A DNA stretch of 64,000 nt from CAIKMD01 sp035605975. GTDB taxonomy: Bacteria > Pseudomonadota > Alphaproteobacteria > ATCC43930 > CGMCC-115725. The translations under genes were made by a program, and so were the position numbers. A model generated the notes under the pieces. The model was not told the DNA's origin and made no database searches. It saw only the letters and a program-made list of their open reading frames with translations. The stretch is taken from assembly GCA_035605975.1 (NCBI GenBank), contig DATNGG010000123.1, forward strand, positions 1 to 64,000, written 5' to 3'. Each line of letters begins with the position of its first letter. The first letter of the stretch is position 1. Of this stretch, positions 49,352 through 58,307 are shown in pieces.

Positions 49352-49885
49352 TCACTGCTGGTGGGCGCGGTTGAATTTGAGCTCGCTCTGCGACAATTGG
49401 AATCCGACGATCACGGTATAGACATTGCCGAGCTGCGGATTCTCGAGCGGCAGATGCGCCGTGATGTTGTCGGTCGCGCGGACCGTCGGCGCGTCCTTGG
49501 GGAAGTCGACGCCCAGGCTGAATTGCTGCTTGCCGAGGATATTGCCGGCGCTGTCGGCGATCGCAACGAAGTAAGGCAGGTCGATATGCTGAATGCTCGG
49601 CGAGGTGCGCAGAGCGGCGAATTCGATCGACAGCTTGGTGGCGACGCCCTTCGCTTCCTTGTCGCAATCCGAATGTACCGACGCGATCCGGCCCGCGGTC
49701 TGGATGGTCTGCACGCTGCTGTTGGGCACCAGCCGGGCCAGGGTCTGCAGATCGGGAACCGTGGTCGTCGCCGGGCAGGTATAGCCGGTCTTGTAGGTGC
49801 CCCCGCCGCTCGAGCACGCAGCCAAGAAGAACGCCGCTGGGACGATCAACGCCGCGGCACGCACCGCTCTCGCCACTCGGTCCAT
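49352..49885 (-). CDS. Predicted lipoprotein, unknown function
   Basis: A 177-residue protein with a signal peptide and lipobox (AAFFLAAC, Cys near 24) followed by SSGGGTYKTGYTCPATTTVP. The mature domain is strand-rich (VTVRATD-like ITAHLPLENPQLGNVYTVIV, GFQLSQSELKFNRAHQQ) with two additional Cys (TCPAT, SDCDKE). The ATG at 49885 has AAGGAAG upstream; a longer in-frame start at 49981 would add non-signal sequence. It is 49 bases upstream of the polyamine-binding protein gene and could be co-transcribed. No named family recognised. Confidence 0.68.
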   Translation of the reverse strand: MDRVARAVRAAALIVPAAFFLAACSSGGGTYKTGYTCPATTTVPDLQTLARLVPNSSVQTIQTAGRIASVHSDCDKEAKGVATKLSIEFAALRTSPSIQHIDLPYFVAIADSAGNILGKQQFSLGVDFPKDAPTVRATDNITAHLPLENPQLGNVYTVIVGFQLSQSELKFNRAHQQ

Positions 49886-50010
49886 CGCCCCTTCCTTGCG
49901 CTCGATCTCTGTACTAGGTTGCTGGCTTGCGGCAGCCGGCCAACCGGCACGCACTCTATGCGACGCGTGCGCGGGGCACAAGCGTCGGGCGAGACGCCGC
50001 GACGATACGG

Positions 50011-50976
50011 ATGGCGGTCTATACCGACGTACCCGACGACGAGCTGAGGAGCTTTCTCGCCGAATACGCGCTGGGCGAGCCGATCTCGTGCAAGGGCATC
50101 GCCGAAGGCGTCGAGAACTCCAACTACCTGCTGCGCACCGAGCGCGGCACCTTCATCCTGACGCTCTACGAAAAGCGAGTCGCGCCGGCCGACCTGCCGT
50201 TTTTCCTGGCGCTGATGGACCATCTCGCCAAGAAGGGCATCGCCTGCCCGACGCCGATTCACGGCCGCGACGGCAAGGCGCTGCGCCTGCTCTGCGGCCG
50301 GCCGGCGGCGATCGTCAGCTTTCTCGACGGCATGTGGCCGCGCCGCATCCTGCCGGTCCATTGCGCCGGGCTGGGCGGCGCCCTCGCCCAGCTTCACCTC
50401 GCCGTCGCGGATTTCCCAGGCCGGCGCGCCAATGATCTCTCGCTCGACGGCTGGCGCAAGCTTTACGAGGCCTGCCGCGTCCGCGCCGACACGATCGAGC
50501 CGGGGCTCGCCGCCGAGCTCGAGGCCGAGCTTGGCGCGCTCGAGCGCGCCTGGCCGAAGGATTTGCCGCAAGGCGTCATCCATGCCGATCTCTTCCCGGA
50601 CAACGTCTTCTTCCGCGGCGAGGCGGTGTCGGGGTTGATCGACTTCTACTTCGCCTGCACCGATGCCTTCGCCTATGACGTCGCGATCTGCCTCAACGCC
50701 TGGTGCTTCGAGACCGATGGCAGCTTCAACGTCACCAAGGCGCGCCTGCTGCTCGGCCAATACCGCGCCAAGCGGCCCTTCAGCGCGGCGGAGTTCGCGG
50801 CCTTGCCGCTCTTGGCGCGGGGCAGCGCACTGCGCTTTCTCCTGACGCGGCTCTACGACCTGCTCCACCACCCGGCGGGCGCGCTGGTGAAGCCCAAAGA
50901 CCCGAAGGAATATCTGATGAAGCTGCGCTTTCACCGCGGCGTGTCGCAAAGCAGCGCCTACGGGCTCGATCCGTGA
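50011..50976 (+). CDS. thrB: Homoserine kinase (APH-fold type)
   Basis: Phosphorylates homoserine for threonine synthesis. The 321-residue protein is of the alphaproteobacterial ThrB type with an aminoglycoside-phosphotransferase fold, unrelated to GHMP-type E. coli ThrB. It has MAVYTDVPDDELRSFLAEYA, IAEGVENSNYLLRTERGTFI, the Brenner motif VIHADLFPDNVFF and LIDFYFACTDAFAYDVAICL (DFG-like). It overlaps rnhA by four bases. The product goes to ThrC, encoded 6 kb away at 56680-58104. Confidence 0.94.
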   Translation: MAVYTDVPDDELRSFLAEYALGEPISCKGIAEGVENSNYLLRTERGTFILTLYEKRVAPADLPFFLALMDHLAKKGIACPTPIHGRDGKALRLLCGRPAAIVSFLDGMWPRRILPVHCAGLGGALAQLHLAVADFPGRRANDLSLDGWRKLYEACRVRADTIEPGLAAELEAELGALERAWPKDLPQGVIHADLFPDNVFFRGEAVSGLIDFYFACTDAFAYDVAICLNAWCFETDGSFNVTKARLLLGQYRAKRPFSAAEFAALPLLARGSALRFLLTRLYDLLHHPAGALVKPKDPKEYLMKLRFHRGVSQSSAYGLDP

Positions 50977-51452
50977 GCGAAGGCGACGCGCCGGCGGTCG
51001 ACATTTACACGGACGGAGCCTGCAGCGGCAATCCGGGCCCGGGCGGCTGGGGCGCGCTGCTCGTCGCCAAGGGCCACGAGAAGGAGATCTCGGGCTCGGC
51101 CAATCCGACCACCAACAACCGCATGGAGCTGATGGCGGCGATCCAGGCGCTCGAGACGCTGAAGCGGCCGAGCCTCGTGCGGCTTCACACCGACAGCATG
51201 TATTTGCGCGACGGCATCACGCGCTACATCCACAATTGGAAGCGCAATGGCTGGAAGACCGCCGACAAAAAGCCGGTGAAGAATGTCGATCTGTGGCAGC
51301 GGCTCGAAGCGGCGATCGAGCGCCACCGCGTCGAGTGGCGCTGGGTCCGCGGGCATTCCGGCCATCCCGAAAACGAACGCGCCGACGCGCTCGCCCGACA
51401 AGGCGTCGAGCAGGCGCGCGGCGCGGCCGACCTTGGGCGGGAAAGCCCTTAA
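50973..51452 (+). CDS. rnhA: Ribonuclease HI
   Basis: Cuts RNA in RNA-DNA hybrids. The 159-residue protein has VDIYTDGACSGNPGPGGWGA (first catalytic Asp), NNRMELMAAIQALETL (Glu), LHTDSMYLRDGITRYIHNWK (second Asp) and WRWVRGHSGHPENERADALA (His loop and last Asp). The GTG start overlaps thrB by four bases; thrB-rnhA is a common alphaproteobacterial pair. Its TAA stop interlocks with the stop of the convergent peroxiredoxin gene. Confidence 0.96.
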   Translation: MSEGDAPAVDIYTDGACSGNPGPGGWGALLVAKGHEKEISGSANPTTNNRMELMAAIQALETLKRPSLVRLHTDSMYLRDGITRYIHNWKRNGWKTADKKPVKNVDLWQRLEAAIERHRVEWRWVRGHSGHPENERADALARQGVEQARGAADLGRESP

Positions 51453-51931
51453 AGTGCGCGGAGGATGGCGTCGGCGCTCGACACCTCGAAGGCGCCGGGC
51501 GCCTCGACATTGAGCGCCTTGACGACGCCGTTATCGACCACCATCGCATAGCGCTTGGAGCGGACGCCCATGCCGGGCGCCGAGAGGTCGAGATCGAGCC
51601 CAAGCTGCTTCGTGAAGGCGGCGGCGCCGTCGGCCAGCATCAGCACCTTGCCGTCGGTGTTCTGCGCCTTGCCCCAGGCGCCCATCACGAAGGCATCGTT
51701 GACCGCGAGGCAGGCGATGGTGTCGACGCCCTTCCCCTTGATCTGTGCCGCCTTCTCGACGAAGCCCGGCAGATGCTTGGCCGAGCAGGTCGGGGTGAAA
51801 GCGCCGGGCACGGCGAAGAGCACGACTTTCTTGCCGCCGAAAATCTCGTCGGTCGAAATATCCTTGGGGCCTTCGGCCGTCATGGTCTTGAGCTTGGCCG
51901 AGGGAATCTTGTCGCCAACCGCGATGGTCAT
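51449..51931 (-). CDS. Peroxiredoxin of the Prx5 type
   Basis: A 160-residue thiol peroxidase that reduces peroxides. The peroxidatic Cys lies in VPGAFTPTCSAKHLPGF, the Prx5 signature, and TKQLGLDLDLSAPGMGVRSK followed by RYAMVVDNGVV supplies the conserved Arg. Only one Cys lies in the usual resolving region (VDTIACLAVNDAF, buried strand), so a 1-Cys or external-thiol (glutathione/glutaredoxin) mechanism is likely. The ATG at 51931 is preceded by GAGGCGGCG. It ends in a four-base stop overlap with rnhA. Confidence 0.92.
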   Translation of the reverse strand: MTIAVGDKIPSAKLKTMTAEGPKDISTDEIFGGKKVVLFAVPGAFTPTCSAKHLPGFVEKAAQIKGKGVDTIACLAVNDAFVMGAWGKAQNTDGKVLMLADGAAAFTKQLGLDLDLSAPGMGVRSKRYAMVVDNGVVKALNVEAPGAFEVSSADAILRAL

Positions 51932-52014
51932 CGCCGCCTCCTCATTGGTCTTGCGAATACGCCGCTCACCATAGCGGCTCGATTGGGAAAAATCACGCCC
52001 GGCGCCTCCCCGCG

Positions 52015-54054
52015 TCAGCGCCCCGCGGCCCCGGTCAGCGCCTGCGTCACCGCGCCGGCGGTGAGGAGCTCCGGCAAGGGCAGTCCGCCCGGCGCGCTGG
52101 GGCCGTAGACCGCGTTGAAAGGAATGCCGTAGCGCTTGAAACGATAGAGATAGGCGGCGATGGCCGGGTCGGGCCGTGTCCAATCGGCGCGCATTGCGAT
52201 CACTTTCGGGCGATCGAGCGCCTGGCGCACGCCGGCCGAATCGAGCACCAGCCGCTCATTGACCTTGCAGGTAAGGCACCAATCGGCGGTAACGTCGACG
52301 AAGACGATATTGCCGTCGCGCACCAGGGTCGGGATCGCCGCGGGATCGAAGGCGCGCCAGATGCCGCTCGCCGGCGCCGTCTCGGCGGGCGGGCGCGCCG
52401 CCGCCGGCACGAGCAGCGCCGCCGCCAGCGCCACGCCGAGCATCGCCCAGCGCGGCCCGGCATCGCGCAGCCAAGCAAGGGTCGCCGCGACGATCGCCAT
52501 CAGCACGCCGATGCCGAGCGCCGCGCGCAGGCCGATCTCGCCTTGGAGCACGAAGAGCAGCCAGGCTGCGCTCGCCGCCAGCAGCACCCCGAGGACGCGC
52601 CGGAGATGGATCATCCAGCGTCCCGGCCGCGGCAGGAGAGCGGCCACCCGCGGCAAAGCGGCGACGAGGAAATAGGGCAAGGCCATGCCGAAGCCGAGGG
52701 CGAGGAAGATGGCGATGATCTCGCGCGGGCCGGCGCCCAAGGCAAAGCCCAGCGCCGTGCCGAGGAACGGCGCCGAGCACGGCACGGCGAGAAGCGTCGC
52801 AAAGGCGCCGGCGGCGAAATTGCCGAGATTGGCGCGCTCGCCCAGCGCGGCGATCCCGGCGGGCAGCGGCACCTCGAACAGCCCCCAAAGATTGCAGGCA
52901 AAGAGCGTCAGGATGGCGACCAGGAAGACGAGGAAATAGGGGTTCTGGAACTGAACGCCCCAGCCGACGGCAAGCCCGGCGGATTTGAAGCCGGCGGTGA
53001 CCAGCGCCAGGACCAGAAACGACGCGACAATGCCCGCGCCGGTGCCAAGGAAGCCGCGCCGCACCCGGCCCGGGCTTTGCCCCGGCTTCGGCAAGGCCGC
53101 GAGCAGCTTCAAGGACAGCACCGGCAGCACGCAGGGCATGAGGTTGAGGATGAGCCCGCCGAGCAGCGCCAAACCGAGCATCGCCGCGAGGGTGGCGAGA
53201 TCGACCAGGGCCGGGCCGCGCACCGGGGTGATGCTGCCCTCCATGGCGCGCGCGCCGTCGATGAGGGTGACGGCGAGCGGGTGGCCGGGCAGCGATGCCC
53301 AATCGCCGCTGACCGGAAGGCGCAGCACCATGCCGTCGCTGTCGCCGAGGACGAGCGGCGCGCCGAAGCCGACCGCCTGCGGCGATTCGATGAAGGCATC
53401 GGGCGCCGTCAGCGCGCGGCTGCTGCGCACCTGCAGATCGAGCACCGGCGGGCTCCCGGCACGCAGCACCGCGCTTTCGAGCGCAAGCCCCGATTCCGTG
53501 CCGTCGCCCGGCACCAGCGCCTCGTAGCGCTGGATAAGCCGTCCGAAGGCGGCGCCATCGCCCGCAACCGGCAGATCGAGGGCGAGCGTGGTCTTGTAGG
53601 GAATGCAGACATCGTTGCAGGTGAGGTAATCGAGCTTGGCGCGCAGATGCAGCGGCTCGCCGGGCTGGGCGAGCCGCGCTTCGATCGGCAGCACCACCGC
53701 GCCGGTATAGCCGACCGTCTCCAGCCCCAGCACCGAGAAGCGCTCGGGCGCCGGCCATTCCATCGTCGCGCCGGCGAGATTGTCCGAGCCGGTCCAATCG
53801 AGCTGCGGCGGATAGCCGGCATCGCCCGGCGCGCGCCAATAGATTTTCCAATGCGGCTGCAGGGCGAATTCGAGCCCGAGCTTGATTTGCTGCGCATCGC
53901 CCAGCGCGGCCTGGCCGGCGATGAGCCGGACCTTGCCCTGATCGGTTTGAAACCAGGGCGAGGCCGCTTCCTCTTGCGCCTGGGCGGAAAGCGGCAGAAG
54001 CGCCGCCAAGACCGCGAGAAACCGGCAAAGCCCGTGGATCGGCAATCGTCTCAT
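52015..54054 (-). CDS. DsbD/ScsB-type thiol:disulfide interchange protein
   Basis: A 679-residue inner-membrane electron carrier that moves reducing power to periplasmic thiols. After a signal peptide, the periplasmic N-terminal domain (about 25-270) contains TCNDVCIPYKT with a C-x3-C pair. The membrane domain has eight segments with the redox Cys in LMPCVLPVLSLK and AVPCSAPFLGTA. The C-terminal thioredoxin-like domain carries the active site DWCLTCKVNERLVL. The large N-terminal domain is closer to ScsB than to E. coli DsbD. Divergent from the AlgH (YqgE) gene. Confidence 0.9.
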   Translation of the reverse strand: MRRLPIHGLCRFLAVLAALLPLSAQAQEEAASPWFQTDQGKVRLIAGQAALGDAQQIKLGLEFALQPHWKIYWRAPGDAGYPPQLDWTGSDNLAGATMEWPAPERFSVLGLETVGYTGAVVLPIEARLAQPGEPLHLRAKLDYLTCNDVCIPYKTTLALDLPVAGDGAAFGRLIQRYEALVPGDGTESGLALESAVLRAGSPPVLDLQVRSSRALTAPDAFIESPQAVGFGAPLVLGDSDGMVLRLPVSGDWASLPGHPLAVTLIDGARAMEGSITPVRGPALVDLATLAAMLGLALLGGLILNLMPCVLPVLSLKLLAALPKPGQSPGRVRRGFLGTGAGIVASFLVLALVTAGFKSAGLAVGWGVQFQNPYFLVFLVAILTLFACNLWGLFEVPLPAGIAALGERANLGNFAAGAFATLLAVPCSAPFLGTALGFALGAGPREIIAIFLALGFGMALPYFLVAALPRVAALLPRPGRWMIHLRRVLGVLLAASAAWLLFVLQGEIGLRAALGIGVLMAIVAATLAWLRDAGPRWAMLGVALAAALLVPAAARPPAETAPASGIWRAFDPAAIPTLVRDGNIVFVDVTADWCLTCKVNERLVLDSAGVRQALDRPKVIAMRADWTRPDPAIAAYLYRFKRYGIPFNAVYGPSAPGGLPLPELLTAGAVTQALTGAAGR

Positions 54055-54212
54055 ATGCCCCTTAAGGATATCCCTCTTATATAAGCTGGCCAGCGCCCGC
54101 CAAGGTCACGAATTCGTCAGGCTCGCGGCGCGGCCCCGCTTATCCGGCGCGCCGCGCCGGCTTGCAAGGCGGCGCGGTGTCGCTTATCTGAACCCAAGAA
54201 GGAATTGGCCCC

Positions 54213-54764
54213 GTGACGTCGCTCGCCGGACAATTGCTCATCGCCATGCCGCAAATGCAGGACCCGCGCTTCGCCCGCTCGGTGGTCTTTCTCTGCGCGC
54301 ATAGTGCGGACGGTGCGATGGGCCTCGTCATCAACAAGATCGTGGAACAGCCCTCGATCGCCGAGGTGATGGGCCAGCTCGGCCTCACCGGCGAGGGTTT
54401 CCGCGATGCGCCGGTGCATTTCGGCGGGCCGGTCGAATCGGGACGCGGCTTCGTGCTGCATTCGGCTGACTACACCGAGGCGGCGACATTGGTCGTTGGC
54501 GCAAGCATCGGCCTCACCGCGACCATGGACATTTTGCGCGCGATCGCCGGCGGCGCCGGGCCGCGGCGGCGCCTTCTCGCGCTCGGCTATGCCGGCTGGG
54601 GTCCGGGCCAGCTCGATGCGGAGATCCAGGCCAATGGCTGGCTGCACGTCGCGGCCGATGACGATCTCATCTTCGATGTCGGCTTCGACGACAAGTGGCG
54701 CCGCGCCATCGCCAAGCTCGGCGTCGATCTGTCGGCCCTCTCCGGCGAGGCCGGCCACGCCTGA
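54213..54764 (+). CDS. YqgE/AlgH family protein
   Basis: A 183-residue cytoplasmic protein of the UPF0301 family: SLAGQLLIAMPQMQDPRFAR, VVFLCAHSADGAMGLVINKI, APVHFGGPVESGRGFVLHS and LALGYAGWGPGQLDAEIQAN are all diagnostic. Function is not firmly known; AlgH was linked to alginate control in Pseudomonas. The start is GTG at 54213. GCGTATAAG-like elements upstream are weak. It is convergent with the GNAT gene. Confidence 0.92.
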   Translation: MTSLAGQLLIAMPQMQDPRFARSVVFLCAHSADGAMGLVINKIVEQPSIAEVMGQLGLTGEGFRDAPVHFGGPVESGRGFVLHSADYTEAATLVVGASIGLTATMDILRAIAGGAGPRRRLLALGYAGWGPGQLDAEIQANGWLHVAADDDLIFDVGFDDKWRRAIAKLGVDLSALSGEAGHA

Positions 54765-54785
54765 CCGCTCCGGCCGCGACCTGAG

Positions 54786-55427
54786 TCACGCGCCGGGCTT
54801 GCGCTTCTGCCATTCGCTCGCAAGCAGGCCGAAGAGAACGTGGTCCTGCCATTTGCCGTTGATGCAGAGATATTCGCGCGCATAGCCCTCTTCGCGGAAG
54901 CCCGCCTTGCGCAGCAAGGCGCGGCTCGGCACGTTGTGCGGCAGGCAGGCCGCCTCGACGCGATGCAGCCGCAGGCGCTCGAAGGCGAATTTGAGCGTCA
55001 GCTCCAAGCCTTCGGTCATGTAACCCTGGCGCGCGAAACGCTCGCCGATCCAATAGCCGATGCTGCAACTCTCGGCGACGCCGCGCCGCACATTGGTGAG
55101 GCTGATGCCGCCGAGCTGCGCGCCGTCCTCGACGCGAAAAAGGAGGAAGGTGTAGCCCTGATCGCTGTGCCACTCGAAGGCATAGCGCGCGAGCCGGCGC
55201 CGGAACGCGGCCCGAGTCAACGCATCGTCGCTCCACAACGGCTCCCAGGGCGTGAGGAAAGCGCGCGAGGCTTCGCGCAGCTCGGCCCAGGCCTGCCAAT
55301 CCTGGCGCTCGGGCGCGCGCAGCGCCAAGACCCGGCCGACGAGGCGAAAGGGAGGCGGGGCCGCGCCGAACAGGCGTTGCAGACGAAGCAGATCGAGCGC
55401 CACCCCCGCCCCCGTTTCCTGCCTCAA
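54786..55427 (-). CDS. GNAT acetyltransferase, RimJ/RimL type
   Basis: A 213-residue N-acetyltransferase. The core has VLALRAPERQDWQAWAELRE, GGISLTNVRRGVAESCSIGY, the acetyl-CoA loop GERFARQGYMTEGLELTLKF and RVEAACLPHNVPSRALLRKA followed by GFREEGYAREYLCINGKWQD. RimJ acetylates the N-terminus of ribosomal protein S5, but close relatives modify other substrates. It overlaps the M16 peptidase stop by four bases (start at 55427), making it the last gene of the thrC-M16-GNAT operon. Confidence 0.88.
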   Translation of the reverse strand: MRQETGAGVALDLLRLQRLFGAAPPPFRLVGRVLALRAPERQDWQAWAELREASRAFLTPWEPLWSDDALTRAAFRRRLARYAFEWHSDQGYTFLLFRVEDGAQLGGISLTNVRRGVAESCSIGYWIGERFARQGYMTEGLELTLKFAFERLRLHRVEAACLPHNVPSRALLRKAGFREEGYAREYLCINGKWQDHVLFGLLASEWQKRKPGA

Positions 55428-56683
55428 GGTTTCAGCTGTTCGACAAGGCGATCATAACCCTCGATCCGGCCGATCGGCCCGAGCGCCGTCAGCGTCGGCG
55501 CCGCCGCGGCGAGCCGGCGCGCGACGCGGATCACCGAATCCTCGTCGACCGCGTCGATGTGGCGCACCAGTTCCGCCGGATCGAGCGGCCGGCCAAAGAC
55601 CAGCATGTGATTGGCCTGCTGCTCGCAGCGCGCCGTCGTTCCCTCGAGCGACATGAGCAGCCCCGCCTTGAGCTGGGCGCGCGCACGCTCGAGCTCGGCC
55701 GGCTCGAGCCCCGCTTCGAGCCGGCGGATCTCGGCGGTCAAGGCCGGCATGAGCTCGCTCGCCTCGTCCTCGCCGGTGCCGGCATAGATGCCGAAGAGCC
55801 CGCCATCGCTGTAGCTATGGCTGAAGGAATAGATCGAATAGACGAGGCCGCGCTTCTCGCGAATCTCCTGGAAGAGGCGCGAGGACATGCCGCCACCGAG
55901 CGCGGTCGACAGTATCGAGGCGGCGTAGTAATCGCGATCGGCGAAGGCGAAGCCGGGGAAGCCCAGCAGCACATGGACCTGCTCGAGCTCGCGCTCTTCG
56001 CGCCAATCGCCGCCGACATAGCGCGCCGGCTCGGTCGCCGCCGCGCTATGCGCCGTCAGCGCCGCGAAGGAGCGCTCGGCCGCGGCGACGAGCGCGTCAT
56101 GACTGACATTCCCGGCGGCGACCAGCAGCATGCCCGGCGCGGCGTAGGTGCTGTGCATGTAGCCCGCGACGCTGTCGCGATCGAGCTGCTTGACGATTTC
56201 GCTGCGGCCCAGCACCGGCTGGCCCATCGGCTGATCGGGATAGGCGCACTCCTGGAAGAGGTCGTAGATGATGTCGTCGGGCGTATCCTGCGCCTGGCCG
56301 ATCTCCTGGAGGATCACCGCGCGCTCGCGCTCCAGCTCGTTCGCATCGAAGATCGAGTTCTGGAGAATATCGGCGAGGATGTCGACGGCGAGCGCGACAT
56401 CCGCCTTCAGCACCTTGGCGTAATAGGCGGTGTGCTCGCGCGAGGTATAGGCGTTGACATGCCCGCCCACCGCTTCGATCTCGGCGGCGATGTCGAGCGC
56501 GCTGCGCCGCTGCGTGCCCTTGAACGCCATATGCTCCAAGAGATGGGCGACGCCATTGATGGCGGCAGGCTCGTGGCGCGTGCCGACATCGACCCAGACG
56601 CCGATCGAGACGGTCTCGACCGAGTCCATGCGATCGGTGACGACGCGCATGCCATTGGCGAGCCGGCTCATTGTCACGGTCAT
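55424..56683 (-). CDS. M16 (pitrilysin-type) zinc peptidase, processing-peptidase-like
   Basis: A 419-residue metallopeptidase. The inverted zinc motif HLLEHMAFKGTQRR gives HxxEH, with the third ligand Glu in ELERERAVILQEIGQAQD. The C-terminal half has the R/Y pair region GGGMSSRLFQEIREKRGLVY. This form, related to the mitochondrial processing peptidase beta subunit, follows thrC in many alphaproteobacteria. The ATG at 56683 overlaps the thrC stop by four bases. Bacterial substrate not established. Confidence 0.93.
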   Translation of the reverse strand: MTVTMSRLANGMRVVTDRMDSVETVSIGVWVDVGTRHEPAAINGVAHLLEHMAFKGTQRRSALDIAAEIEAVGGHVNAYTSREHTAYYAKVLKADVALAVDILADILQNSIFDANELERERAVILQEIGQAQDTPDDIIYDLFQECAYPDQPMGQPVLGRSEIVKQLDRDSVAGYMHSTYAAPGMLLVAAGNVSHDALVAAAERSFAALTAHSAAATEPARYVGGDWREERELEQVHVLLGFPGFAFADRDYYAASILSTALGGGMSSRLFQEIREKRGLVYSIYSFSHSYSDGGLFGIYAGTGEDEASELMPALTAEIRRLEAGLEPAELERARAQLKAGLLMSLEGTTARCEQQANHMLVFGRPLDPAELVRHIDAVDEDSVIRVARRLAAAAPTLTALGPIGRIEGYDRLVEQLKP

Positions 56684-58104
56684 GATGCGGCTCCGGCGAG
56701 AACCGCGCTCGCATGGGCGCGGATGAAATCCTCGACGGCGCCGAGGTCGTTGGCAAGAGCGGGCGCGCGCTCGGGCGCCGTCAACACCCCCGCGAGCCGA
56801 ACCGGCATCTCGGGCTTCTTGCCGATCGCGCGCTCGACCGCCTCGGGGAATTTCGCCGGATGCGCCGTCGCCAGCGCCACCATCGGCGTGGCCCGATCGG
56901 CGCGCTTCGCCTTGGCGGCAGCGACCGCGACCGCGCTGTGCGGATCGAGGATCACGCCGGTCGCGCGATAGGTCGCGGCGATCTCCGCGAGGATGCCGGC
57001 ATCGTCGACGCGCTGCGCGGCAAAGAGCGCGGCCGCTTGATGCCATTCGGCGCGCGAGGCCGGCAGCGTGCCGTCGCGGCGGAACGCCGCCATGGCCGCG
57101 GCGACGCGCGCCGCATCGCCGCCCGCGAGCTCGAAATAAAGCCGCTCGAAATTGCTCGAGACCTGAATGTCCATGCTCGGCGACAGCGAGGGCTCGACCG
57201 CGCCGATGGTCATGGCGCCGTCATTGATGAAGCGCGCGAGGATGTCGTTGCGGTTGGTGCCGATGACCAGCTGGCTGATCGGCAGCCCCATGCGGCGCGC
57301 GCCATGTGCGGCATAGACATTGCCGAAATTGCCGGTCGGCACCGCGAACGCGACCCCGCGCTCGGGCGCGCCCAGCGCCGCGGCGCTCGCGACGTAATAG
57401 ACGATCTGCGCCATGATGCGCGCCCAATTGATCGAATTGACAGCAGAGAGCGCGAGCTCGGCGCGAAACCGCGCATCGGCGAACATCGCCTTCACCAGGT
57501 CCTGGCAATCGTCGAAGGTGCCGTCGATGGCGATCGCGTGGACGTTGGGCGAGGCGACGGTCGTCATCTGCCGGCGCTGGATGTCGGAGATGCGGCCTTT
57601 GGGATAGAGCATGAAGATGTCGATCGCGTCGCGGTCGCGGCAGGCGGCGATCGCCGCCGAGCCGGTATCGCCCGAGGTCGCGCCGATGATGGTGGCGCGC
57701 GCGCGGCGCTGCTTCAGCACATGATCGAACAGCCGGCCGACGAGCTGAAGCGCGAAATCCTTGAAGGCAAGGGTCGGGCCGTGAAACAGCTCCAAGAGGA
57801 AGAGCCCGTCGCCCAATTCCCTCAGCGGCGCGACCGCCGGATCATCGAAATCGCGATAGGCGTCGGCGACCATGCGCTCCCAATCGCGCGGCGCGATCGT
57901 GCCGTCGAGGAACGGCGCCATCACCCGCGCGGCGATCTCGGCATAGGGCTTGCCGCGAAAGCTCGTCAGCTCTTCGGCCGAGAGCTTCGGCCAGGCAGTC
58001 GGCACGAAGAGCCCGCCATCGGGCGCCAATCCCGCGAGCAGCGTCTCGTCGAAGGGCAGGTGGTGCGGCGGGTGCCTGGCGTCGCGGGTGCTCGTATAGG
58101 GCAA
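56680..58104 (-). CDS. thrC: Threonine synthase
   Basis: PLP enzyme converting O-phosphohomoserine to threonine. The 474-residue protein has the N-terminus YTSTRDARHPPHHLPFDETL, then GPTLAFKDFALQLVGRLFDH with the PLP lysine, IIGATSGDTGSAAIAACRDR, SVNSINWARIMAQIVYYVAS-like segments and FAVPTGNFGNVYAAHGARRM. No ATG fits; a TTG at 58104, with GGGGATCGG upstream, gives the family's usual start (LPYTSTRD). The transposon at 58242 lies 137 bases upstream and may have separated thrC from part of its promoter region. Confidence 0.92.
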   Translation of the reverse strand: MPYTSTRDARHPPHHLPFDETLLAGLAPDGGLFVPTAWPKLSAEELTSFRGKPYAEIAARVMAPFLDGTIAPRDWERMVADAYRDFDDPAVAPLRELGDGLFLLELFHGPTLAFKDFALQLVGRLFDHVLKQRRARATIIGATSGDTGSAAIAACRDRDAIDIFMLYPKGRISDIQRRQMTTVASPNVHAIAIDGTFDDCQDLVKAMFADARFRAELALSAVNSINWARIMAQIVYYVASAAALGAPERGVAFAVPTGNFGNVYAAHGARRMGLPISQLVIGTNRNDILARFINDGAMTIGAVEPSLSPSMDIQVSSNFERLYFELAGGDAARVAAAMAAFRRDGTLPASRAEWHQAAALFAAQRVDDAGILAEIAATYRATGVILDPHSAVAVAAAKAKRADRATPMVALATAHPAKFPEAVERAIGKKPEMPVRLAGVLTAPERAPALANDLGAVEDFIRAHASAVLAGAAS

Positions 58105-58233
58105 AATCCGATCCCCAATTCCAGCGAAACCGGAAGAGCCTAGTCCCCGCCAGCGCGCCCCGCAACCGGGCGACTCCGCCGCGTGCCGGCGCAAAGCCAA
58201 ACGCCACGCATTGGAATCTCTCGATAAATTGGC

Positions 58234-58241
58234 TTTGTTTC
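58234..58241. repeat. Target-site duplication, left copy (TTTGTTTC)
   Basis: Exact direct repeat of 61174-61181, immediately outside the left inverted repeat of the IS1595-type element. Eight bases is the duplication length expected for the IS1595 family. Confidence 0.9.
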
Positions 58242-58266
58242 GGGAATTATCACCTTGACTGAACGT
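58242..58266 (+). repeat. Left terminal inverted repeat
   Basis: GGGAATTATCACCTTGACT followed by GAACGT. The TTGACT inside it could serve as a -35 for the transposase gene that begins 42 bases further on. It differs from the right end by two substitutions and by the three-base AAT insertion. Confidence 0.85.
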
Positions 58267-58307
58267 CCATGATATGCCATGCTTTTTGGCATTGAAGGAG
58301 CACGAAC

